Virus record (IMG/VR): IMGVR_UViG_3300025313_000944
Span: 1 to 64,000 of that record
Source: a virus
Reading direction: 5' to 3' (one strand)
DNA length: 64,000 nt
A program made the position numbers and the translations under genes. Every line of letters begins with the position of its first letter. The stretch's first letter is position 1. The notes beneath the pieces were generated by a model. That model did not search any database. It was given only the letters and a program-made list of their open reading frames with translations, and had not been told where the DNA came from. Below are positions 1 through 6,860 of the stretch, one piece after another.

Positions 1-108
1 TGTACCATCCGCATTGGTCGGGGAGGGATCAAACAGGGTGATCTCCATATCCTCCACACTCACAGGTGTGGGCGCAACAGGTCGGGCCGGAAGGGGTGAA
101 TCTGCCAT
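1..108 (-). CDS. N-terminal fragment of a virion-type protein, cut by the window edge
   Basis: The ATG at 108 follows a good Shine-Dalgarno (AGGAG) with about 8 bases of spacing. The frame stays open for 36 codons and leaves the window at base 1. The product starts MADSPLPARPVAPTPVS, a Pro/Ala-rich N-terminus. It lies directly downstream of the tail-fibre-like gene in the leftward structural operon, so a virion or tail role is likely from context only. If the window ends are joined, its frame continues into the leftward gene at 63614-64000. Confidence 0.6.
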   Translation of the reverse strand, partial: MADSPLPARPVAPTPVSVEDMEITLFDPSPTNADGT

Positions 109-120
109 AAATTTCATCTC

Positions 121-1377
121 CTATGCTGTAGGTGCACTATAAAAAGGCACATAATAAAAACCGTCCGTAATGGGATTAGTTGCTTGGTCATCCTGCACAT
201 AAATTTTCAACCACCCTACAATCGAACCTGGTGTTGTCATATCAGCCGCATCAACTAAAGATTGAGAAGCATTAGTTGTAGAAGTGCCGATGAAATGGAT
301 GAATTCCTCGGATACGTCGGCCTGATCCAGAAGCAAAACCGGCTTAGCCGCAGTAGTGGAAGTCTGATCAATGTGCAAGCTGGCTGCCGGAGCCTGCGCG
401 AACATGCCAATCGCCCCAGATGTTATTCGCATCTGTTCAGCCGCGCTAACGAAAAATCGAGTAGTGGCAGCCACTTCTGACCCAAGTACCAGGCCGCGCG
501 AAGGACCTGAGCCACCCTTATCTGTAATGATACGAAATTCATTAGCAACCCAATACATGTGTACACGAGAAAAATTGGTTGCTTCATCGGCTGTATTGTA
601 TAGAGCAATACCCTCCGATGCCGCCGGAAAACTCAACGCGGTTTGAGGAGTTGGCGTGCCTGCTCCAATCCTCCCATTGGTCGTATCCACCACCAGCACG
701 TTGTCTTTGATGCCGTCCTGCTCGACCAACAACGCCACAGCCGAGTTGACGTTGATCTTCTGCACCGCCGTGAACACGTTGGCCAGCGCCAGACCGGCTT
801 TCTCGGTGTCCAACTCATCGATAGCCGCCTGCACTGTCACAGCGGCAATGTTGCCAGCCGCCACGTTGGTAATCAGGCTGGCGGTGTAATCTCCGGCTGT
901 AGCCACGACTGCGCCGGTACGGGTGAAGACGCTGGTCACACCGCCACTCACTACAGCCCAGGCTGCGTCTTGGCGAGCGTATTGGCTGCCGTTAGAAGGA
1001 GCATCGTCGATGATAGCCATACTGCCCAGGCCAAGCGAGGTTCTGGCCGTTGCTCCATTTTCAGCAACCCAAGTGCTGCCGTTACCCACGATAAAGTTTC
1101 CATCTGTAATGGCTAAAGCGGCGATAGCAGCTAGTTCTGCATCGTAAGCTTGTACATCTACCCCGACTTCTAATTCCAAATTGACGCGAGCCGTAGGAAC
1201 GTCATCTAAATCACTTAAGTTATTGGAACCAAGCAAGTAGCGAGCATCCAACGTGGACAATACAAGCTTTTTACTTTGGTCATTTTCGCTCGGCTCAGAT
1301 ATATCTACTATATAAAGTAGATCACCGGAAGCTGGTGTGGTTAGTTCCGTTAATGCACTTAGTTTTGCATCTGCCAT
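121..1377 (-). CDS. Tail-fibre/appendage-like structural protein
   Basis: 418 aa, probably a virion surface protein (fibre, spike or appendage). The N-terminal ~20 residues (MADAKLSALTELTTPASGDL) resemble the opening of many phage fibre proteins. Residues ~130-200 carry the repeat-like GDYTASLITNVAAGNIAA and VQAAIDELDTEKAG, motifs common in phage fibres and baseplate decorations. The centre is rich in Ala/Thr/Ser/Gly with short beta-type segments, and the C-terminal ~45 residues look like a small beta domain ending FYYVPFYSAPTA. No enzymatic motif or chaperone triad was seen. It is last in the recognisable head operon. Receptor binding is plausible but not shown. Confidence 0.7.
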   Translation of the reverse strand: MADAKLSALTELTTPASGDLLYIVDISEPSENDQSKKLVLSTLDARYLLGSNNLSDLDDVPTARVNLELEVGVDVQAYDAELAAIAALAITDGNFIVGNGSTWVAENGATARTSLGLGSMAIIDDAPSNGSQYARQDAAWAVVSGGVTSVFTRTGAVVATAGDYTASLITNVAAGNIAAVTVQAAIDELDTEKAGLALANVFTAVQKINVNSAVALLVEQDGIKDNVLVVDTTNGRIGAGTPTPQTALSFPAASEGIALYNTADEATNFSRVHMYWVANEFRIITDKGGSGPSRGLVLGSEVAATTRFFVSAAEQMRITSGAIGMFAQAPAASLHIDQTSTTAAKPVLLLDQADVSEEFIHFIGTSTTNASQSLVDAADMTTPGSIVGWLKIYVQDDQATNPITDGFYYVPFYSAPTA

Positions 1378-1379
1378 AT

Positions 1380-1919
1380 TTAATAATCTATATCTATTCT
1401 ATCAATTTTAGGTTGTGCGTCAACCTGTTCCATAGCCGAAAGTGCTTCTTTAATATATTCCACAGTTCTCACCGGCCGGTTGAGTTGTTCGGCTTTCAAC
1501 AGAAAGCGTCTAATAGGAACAGATGAAGTAAATTCGTCTAATTTATTCTTGAGCGCGAAGAAAGGCTGTAATAGAATACTTTCTATCTCCGCATCGTCGA
1601 TTTGGTTAACCGTGGGAATATCTTCTTCGACACCAGAAAATTCAATCAAAGTACCATCCTGAAGGTGTATCTTGTTATTCCTGCGTAAATAGATATCCTC
1701 GGCTGCTGACCAAACCTTGATGACCAATTCTTCTACGTCTCCGGTTTCTGGGTCACCATTAAGTACCACTTCGGCTGGTATCAACCGAATGGGGTCCAGA
1801 TAGCGCACCAAAACACGAGCCATAATTGTCTTCTTATAAATTTTATAAGGAGGCTTATTTCCTTGTAAAGCCTCGTAGATATCCTGCCTTATTGATTCGT
1901 CCTTCAATCCTGTAACCAT
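1380..1919 (-). CDS. Hypothetical virion-operon protein
   Basis: 179 aa, not recognised. Starts at an ATG behind AGAGGAGATTTAA. It is mixed alpha/beta and acidic, with no membrane segment. It sits between the fibre-like gene and a small beta-rich protein in the structural operon, three bases upstream of the fibre gene start. The position after the major capsid protein fits a head-completion, neck or tail-adaptor role, but nothing in the sequence proves it. Confidence 0.6.
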   Translation of the reverse strand: MVTGLKDESIRQDIYEALQGNKPPYKIYKKTIMARVLVRYLDPIRLIPAEVVLNGDPETGDVEELVIKVWSAAEDIYLRRNNKIHLQDGTLIEFSGVEEDIPTVNQIDDAEIESILLQPFFALKNKLDEFTSSVPIRRFLLKAEQLNRPVRTVEYIKEALSAMEQVDAQPKIDRIDIDY

Positions 1920-1931
1920 TTAAATCTCCTC

Positions 1932-2393
1932 TTAAGTATAGTATCCACCAACTGTTATAGCTACCTCTGTATTTTTGTGGCCGGGCTTTACTTTAGCTGT
2001 AAGTACAGAACCAGAAGGAATAATTATCTGATCACTCAAATGAATTATATTCTCTTCCAAAACTGGCAATACAGTAAATGTAACACCATCTTTGCGCAAA
2101 TCTACCAGAGAGACAACATTGTTTCCGGTTTGAGCTAATATTATTGTATTTATCAATAAATCAGCATTGGCCGTAATGGAGAATTGTGTAGCCGTGTTGG
2201 TATTGTATAGGTCGTGAAAGCCTGTAGTGTTAGGCCACACATCCGTGTGATAGGCATGTTTCCATACGTAATCGTCCAGAGGTACACCGGGCGGTGTTGG
2301 GCTAAAAGCAGATGGAGCCAAAACATGTATCCGCCCATAAACATCGTGAGCAACCACCAAACCATTTTCTATTACAACTTGATCTATAAACAT
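1932..2393 (-). CDS. Hypothetical beta-rich virion protein
   Basis: 153 aa with ATG start behind CAGAGGTATTATAG. It has alternating hydrophobic residues and many Val/Ile/Thr, typical of a small beta-sandwich such as a head decoration or tail protein. No cysteines, membrane segments or catalytic motifs were seen. It is the first gene after the terminator that follows the capsid gene, so it may be expressed at a lower level than the capsid protein (inference). Confidence 0.6.
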   Translation of the reverse strand: MFIDQVVIENGLVVAHDVYGRIHVLAPSAFSPTPPGVPLDDYVWKHAYHTDVWPNTTGFHDLYNTNTATQFSITANADLLINTIILAQTGNNVVSLVDLRKDGVTFTVLPVLEENIIHLSDQIIIPSGSVLTAKVKPGHKNTEVAITVGGYYT

Positions 2394-2409
2394 CTATAAT
2401 ACCTCTGGA

Positions 2410-2440
2410 TAAAAGGGGGAGCCAAATAAGACTCCCCCTG
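2410..2440 (-). terminator. Intrinsic terminator/attenuator after the capsid gene
   Basis: On the minus strand an 8-bp perfect stem (AGGGGGAG at 2439-2432 with CTCCCCCT at 2421-2414) closes a 10-base loop and is followed by TTTATCC. It lies 9 bases past the capsid stop codon and before the next gene, so it probably reduces rather than abolishes downstream expression. Confidence 0.75.
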
Positions 2441-2447
2441 ATTATTT

Positions 2448-3371
2448 TTAGGTCAAACCACCAACGACCACAATTCCAATCTGGCGGTCTATAATCATTC
2501 CGAACTGAAGATAGAACTCAGTATTGTAAACTGGTGGCGTTGGTTCCCAGTTGGTCCACTGCTTGTGCTTGACATCGCCGTAGGTAATGAATTCGCCTAC
2601 GTTCTCGCCAATGACCAGAACTTTATTTTCAGGAAGCTGAGCGGTATAATCCACTTCGTTGTCCCAAATTTGATCTAGCCCTATGATGCGGGCACCGAAA
2701 TAATTTCCAAGAAAGCCGGTACGGCTAATCTCTTCGATAGCTGAAGGAATACCCACACCCCAAGAGGTTGGAGAGGCATCGTAAGGTACATAATTACCAA
2801 ACTTGGTAATAGGCGTCATAGCTTTGCGGGTACCAACAACGGCTCGCACCGCACCAACTCGGTAGTTAACTTCATTAATGGCAGTCTCAAGAGCCGTGGC
2901 GGTCAAAGCACCACCAACATTGATGAAGTTGCTAGGTGTATTGGTGGCACTCCACAACGTAGCCAGCTTGGTAAAGACTTGGGTCATGAAGTAGTCCTTG
3001 ATCTTGGCCTTCATCTCGGCTTCGATCTCGCCAATGGTACCAAGCTCACCGGATTCAAGTTCCCACTCATTTGCATGGACACGAACATCTATGCCGGAAA
3101 GATGGTAATTAGCCCGGTCGACCACACTTACTTCACTAGCCATATGCACGGCTCCTGGCACTAAGGTCCTCACGGTTATGCCCTTACGGACCTTCTTTAC
3201 TAATTGAGTGCCTGGGGCCAGACTACGAGTATTCAACAACATTGATACAAAGTCGGTGGTAATATGGTTTGGTTGAAGGTATTCCACGATAAGCGTGGCG
3301 AAAGCTTCGCGGTCGGTCTTAGCCAAAGACGCAAGAGCTTCACGGTACTGAGTTTCTTTCTGCTTATCCAT
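2448..3371 (-). CDS. Major capsid protein (HK97-fold type)
   Basis: 307 aa. Assigned from position (portal, protease/scaffold, one small gene, then this) and sequence character: a helical N-arm (residues 1-50), an extended loop/P-domain region with charged long helix (~105-145, GELGTIGEIEAEMKAKIKD), and a C-terminal A-domain ending in beta strands (IGIVVVGGLT). Length suits the smaller HK97-like capsid proteins. It starts at an ATG behind GAGGGGAATTAATC. The terminator just downstream is common after highly expressed capsid genes. An encapsulin-like or linocin-type relative is the main alternative. Confidence 0.8.
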   Translation of the reverse strand: MDKQKETQYREALASLAKTDREAFATLIVEYLQPNHITTDFVSMLLNTRSLAPGTQLVKKVRKGITVRTLVPGAVHMASEVSVVDRANYHLSGIDVRVHANEWELESGELGTIGEIEAEMKAKIKDYFMTQVFTKLATLWSATNTPSNFINVGGALTATALETAINEVNYRVGAVRAVVGTRKAMTPITKFGNYVPYDASPTSWGVGIPSAIEEISRTGFLGNYFGARIIGLDQIWDNEVDYTAQLPENKVLVIGENVGEFITYGDVKHKQWTNWEPTPPVYNTEFYLQFGMIIDRQIGIVVVGGLT

Positions 3372-3373
3372 GA

Positions 3374-3904
3374 TTAATTCCCCTCACCATAGGTACGGAA
3401 CGTCAATTTCTTATACGTAAGATCAATGGCAGTACATACTGCCACAGCCGTACCACTAGATTTCTTGGTAAGCTGCCCACGAGTACTGGAACTAGTGGAC
3501 ACTTCCAACGTGGTTCCAATCACGATGGTGGCGTCATAAATCCACTGACCGGAACCAACAGTAAACTCACCCTTATCGTAGAGAAGTGCCCCAGTACCAG
3601 AGGGAATAGTCTGAGCTTCGTCTACCAGACCCGGGTAAGTGTAATAAAGCGTAGCTGACGTGACAGGTAGGTTCGTGGCTTTCTCGAAGCCATAGCGGAG
3701 CGCCTGAGTATAGCTAGGATAGGTTTGATAAATCGGTGGTTCCCGATTATCTACCGGCCAAGCTACCAGATAACGCGCCAAAGCTGCTTCGGTAGAGTTT
3801 ACCGGCAGTTTGGCTCCCGCAGCCGACAGGAGGGCCATACGCCCTTCGTATACATCTTGAGTCAGCGTGACGCCAAGAATGTCTGTAAATTTGTGAACTT
3901 CCAT
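3374..3904 (-). CDS. Hypothetical head protein between scaffold and capsid genes
   Basis: 176 aa. The N-terminus is helical (MEVHKFTDILGVTLTQDVYEG) and residues ~100-176 are Thr/Ser/Gly-rich beta, with phrases such as GSGQWIYDATIVIGTTLEVS. The gene ends two bases before the capsid start and starts four bases after the protease/scaffold stop. The position fits a head decoration or stabilisation protein, but no family was recognised. Confidence 0.6.
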   Translation of the reverse strand: MEVHKFTDILGVTLTQDVYEGRMALLSAAGAKLPVNSTEAALARYLVAWPVDNREPPIYQTYPSYTQALRYGFEKATNLPVTSATLYYTYPGLVDEAQTIPSGTGALLYDKGEFTVGSGQWIYDATIVIGTTLEVSTSSSTRGQLTKKSSGTAVAVCTAIDLTYKKLTFRTYGEGN

Positions 3905-3907
3905 GAA

Positions 3908-4897
3908 TTACGACTCCTTCTTGCGTCGTTCGTTCAAGAACTCGCGTACAAGGTCTTCCGGTTTCTTGTTTTCGTCCCCACCAACCGGAATAGGCGGAGT
4001 ACCAGTTGAAGCCTGTGTCTCCTTGGCAGGAGTATTAACCAACATCTTAAGCACGAAAGAGAAAGCGTTGTCGTCCATACCGAGCCAACGGTCGGCTTCG
4101 GCCTCGAACTCTTCACGCTTCATCTCAACACCGGCTTCAGCGATCTGCTTGAAGCGGGCATTTAGACGATCAGCACGTTCGCGCTGAGCTTCTACTTCTT
4201 GCTTAAAGGTACGCAGGCTCTCAAGCTCTTTGAGTTGATCTTTCAACTCTTCCAAAGAAGCATCAGCCACTTCAAGCTTTCCCTCAAGCTCTTCGACCTT
4301 CTGCTCTTTGACTTCAAGCTGTGCTTTCAATTGTTCAAGTTCCATGCTTGATTCGCCTTCATCTTTTTGGGTTGTCGAGATAGATTTCGCAGCCACAGCT
4401 AGAATGGGTGTTCTGCCCTCATAAGCTGGCATACTAACTACAGTTGCAGCGCGGGTAATAATATCTCGTAACCAAGACACTCCGGCTTGATCGACTTCCT
4501 CACGTCCGTAAAGCAATTCCCAAGAGACGTGAAGAGGTTGATCGTTGGCCTTGGCTTCTCGAAGCTGAGTTGCATCATCGGGATATTCTTTTTCCCAAAC
4601 AGCCGCAATAGCTTCAATGCGGTTTTCTATTTCTTCCAAACCGACGATGGTTCCAATCGGAACTGCTCCATCGTGATTTATACCTATGATACCACCTGTC
4701 ATCTTCTTGAAAGGCTTGAACTTGCCAGTCTTAACTATGCTGGCAAATTCATCCTTTGGTACTGCCTGCTTGTTGGCGTTAGGTCCGTCGTCGGTGAAGA
4801 TAAACTTCACCCACATGACATTATCACCAAGTAGGCTGGCTTCAGTTTCTAGATGGCCAGGTCGTTCAGCTAGGATTTCAAAACTAGCTTGTTTCAT
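3908..4897 (-). CDS. Prohead protease fused to a coiled-coil scaffold
   Basis: 329 aa. Residues 1-170 resemble phage prohead (U35-type) serine proteases: His75 in GINHDGAVPIGT and Ser125 in HVSWELLYG sit at the expected catalytic spacing, followed by VVSMPAYEGR. Residues 185-270 are a long Glu/Lys/Leu coiled coil typical of internal scaffolds, and the C-terminus is acidic/basic. An in-frame Met185 (codon at 4345) begins exactly at the scaffold part, so a separate nested scaffold product is possible. Role: scaffold the capsid, then cleave the scaffold during maturation. The 14-bp overlap with the upstream gene suggests translational coupling. Confidence 0.8.
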   Translation of the reverse strand: MKQASFEILAERPGHLETEASLLGDNVMWVKFIFTDDGPNANKQAVPKDEFASIVKTGKFKPFKKMTGGIIGINHDGAVPIGTIVGLEEIENRIEAIAAVWEKEYPDDATQLREAKANDQPLHVSWELLYGREEVDQAGVSWLRDIITRAATVVSMPAYEGRTPILAVAAKSISTTQKDEGESSMELEQLKAQLEVKEQKVEELEGKLEVADASLEELKDQLKELESLRTFKQEVEAQRERADRLNARFKQIAEAGVEMKREEFEAEADRWLGMDDNAFSFVLKMLVNTPAKETQASTGTPPIPVGGDENKKPEDLVREFLNERRKKES

Positions 4898-5126
4898 CTG
4901 CTAAAAATCCTAGCAATTTTTCCACGTCTTCAACAAGCTTTATTTGTGCTTCGGCCTGTTGTGGAGTTACACCGTGTCGTTTGGTAAATGTAGCAGCAGC
5001 CACTCTCTTGGCATACTGCATACAAGTCTCATCCTCCTTCTTGCCCTTGGGTGGGCTGCCTTTGCGCATCTCTGCTACGCAATTTTGGTGGATGCTGTCT
5101 CTCATTTTTCGGTACTCTTGTGGAAT
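4884..5126 (-). CDS. Small hypothetical head-operon protein, probable ATT start
   Basis: About 80 aa beginning (M/I)PQEYRKMRDSIHQNC, with a basic centre and a helical C-terminus. The only strong Shine-Dalgarno (GGAGG, 5137-5133) overlaps the end of the portal gene and points to an ATT codon at 5126 with 6 bases of spacing. The frame is also open upstream to a GTG inside the portal gene, but that site has no ribosome binding signal, and the first ATG (about 20 codons in) is too far away. It lies between portal and protease genes. Function unknown. Confidence 0.55.
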   Translation of the reverse strand: MPQEYRKMRDSIHQNCVAEMRKGSPPKGKKEDETCMQYAKRVAAATFTKRHGVTPQQAEAQIKLVEDVEKLLGFLADETS

Positions 5127-5127
5127 G

Positions 5128-6627
5128 TTACACCTCCACTGGTTCGCCCGGTACACTGGGTTTGGGTGAGAAAGGTAGAGCAGGAACCTCTGGAACGTCG
5201 AATTCTTTCATCAATTCGCGCTCAGTAGATTTCTTTTCTAATTCTTCCTCGAAGTTGTAACCAGCTATACCAGCCAAACTCGTTAAACTTAGAGCATTGT
5301 TTTGATACAATGTCGTTGCGATCTCTGTTAACTTACCTAAATCGTATAGACGCAATTCCTCGAAACTAACTTTTATCCTGTTTTCAAAGCTGTTTCGAGT
5401 TTTTATTTGATCTATGAGTTCCTCAACCCATAAGAGGATATCTTCTCTAAATCGTTTGATTGTCTCCGCAGGCGAAAACATTGCGAACTCAGCTTGTGAG
5501 GTAGCCGAGCGTAAAGTCTCACCACTAACGAGGATTCTAGGCATACCCAAAGCGTTGAATATATCTTCGTTAACAGCTTGATATTTCTCTTGGTTAAGCA
5601 TAGCCTCGGTGTCGGGGTAAATCCATTCGATGTTCAGCGTGTGGTTAGCAAAAAGTTGAAACACCCGGTCGATGTTTTTAGGTTGACTTCGCCACAACAT
5701 TTGAGTTTTCAAATCGTCTAATTGGTCTTCATCATCCTCTGTGAGAGGAAAATCATCATTACCAAGTTTAATTAATTGAATGGCCCCGATCACCCTAGAA
5801 GCGATAGCATAATCCATTTTCTTGAGGTTGCGCTTAAAAGCTAGAGATTCCAACGCCGAGAGTAGATACGGAGTTGGGTTGGGATCATAGGTTTTGGGTC
5901 TGCGTCTTATTACGAATGCTTTCTCTAGTAAAAGAGTGCTTTGTCCTTTTTTAATTGCATTTACAAATTCAGGAAATTCTTCTGTTAAACGCGACATAGT
6001 TTCTGTATCTGTAGAACCATCCGGTCGCTTACCACCCTCCAAGACGAACTTCCTGATGTTCTCTGGAATCATCATGTAAACTTCAACGTCTGTTGAAAAC
6101 GGTACCCACTGTAAAGTCAAAAGGAATGGATCAATTATCCAACATTTTTCCGGCAATTCATAACGCCGAACAGTGTCCAGATTTAATTCATCCGGTGTGA
6201 ATTGCCGCCAAGCAGCTTGGGGTACCACTAAACCTGACAATAAATATTCTAATGCGGCTTCCTTGAGGTACTTGAGAAATAATTTTTCCGCAGTTTGATA
6301 GACTGTAAATTCTTCGTCGGTGCAATTGTTTCGGTCAAAAACCAACTTGTTAATACCAACGTCGATAATCTTATTTATAGCTGTGCTGGCAATGGGGTCT
6401 ACTTCGTAATAGTAACGTACCCAGGCTATTCTCTCTTTATAGTCAGTCGGCAATTTCATTTTGTCCGGTTCGTTAGTGCCACCAGATAAGAGAATAGGGC
6501 TTATATCACCATACAACTGTATCGAGCCATAAGGATTAGTTACCCAAGCCGCGAAGGCATTTTTCACTCGTTGAGGTTGTGTTTCTTTGGGAAGTCTTTC
6601 CTCAATTTCGATTTCTATATTTTCCAT
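5128..6627 (-). CDS. Portal protein
   Basis: 499 aa. Forms the dodecameric vertex ring through which DNA is packaged. It lies directly after the terminase and small zinc-ribbon genes and before the protease/scaffold gene, the standard order. The sequence has the portal pattern: an N-terminal region with YYYEVDPIASTAINKIID, a central clip/stem, and a C-terminal segment with PAETIKRFREDILLWVEELI and EDIFNALGMPRILVSGE, common in SPP1/HK97-like portals. The ATG at 6627 overlaps the upstream stop as TAATG; a longer frame exists but would overlap that gene by 25 bases. Confidence 0.85.
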   Translation of the reverse strand: MENIEIEIEERLPKETQPQRVKNAFAAWVTNPYGSIQLYGDISPILLSGGTNEPDKMKLPTDYKERIAWVRYYYEVDPIASTAINKIIDVGINKLVFDRNNCTDEEFTVYQTAEKLFLKYLKEAALEYLLSGLVVPQAAWRQFTPDELNLDTVRRYELPEKCWIIDPFLLTLQWVPFSTDVEVYMMIPENIRKFVLEGGKRPDGSTDTETMSRLTEEFPEFVNAIKKGQSTLLLEKAFVIRRRPKTYDPNPTPYLLSALESLAFKRNLKKMDYAIASRVIGAIQLIKLGNDDFPLTEDDEDQLDDLKTQMLWRSQPKNIDRVFQLFANHTLNIEWIYPDTEAMLNQEKYQAVNEDIFNALGMPRILVSGETLRSATSQAEFAMFSPAETIKRFREDILLWVEELIDQIKTRNSFENRIKVSFEELRLYDLGKLTEIATTLYQNNALSLTSLAGIAGYNFEEELEKKSTERELMKEFDVPEVPALPFSPKPSVPGEPVEV

Positions 6628-6860
6628 TAAAAATCTTCTCGATTGTCCCAAATTAAATAAGGCCAGACAGTGCTAGCTTTTACCATGTTAGTTCCAGAGT
6701 TTCCGTATATACCTTTAATGGTATTGCAATTTGAGCATTTCTCCACAAACGGTGCCCATATGGAGCCACACACTGGACATTGCCAGCCAACTGGGGTTGA
6801 TGTGCCTGAAACCACATCACAAGCATAAGTTGAATCTTTTCTTCCATTTATAATACACAT
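6627..6860 (-). CDS. Zinc-ribbon protein between terminase and portal
   Basis: 77 aa with one clear zinc ribbon: CPVC and, 14 residues on, CSNC. Starts one base after the terminase stop and overlaps the portal start (TAATG), so it is translationally coupled to both. Not recognised as a named family. A DNA- or protein-binding accessory to packaging is a guess from position. Confidence 0.65.
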   Translation of the reverse strand: MCIINGRKDSTYACDVVSGTSTPVGWQCPVCGSIWAPFVEKCSNCNTIKGIYGNSGTNMVKASTVWPYLIWDNREDF

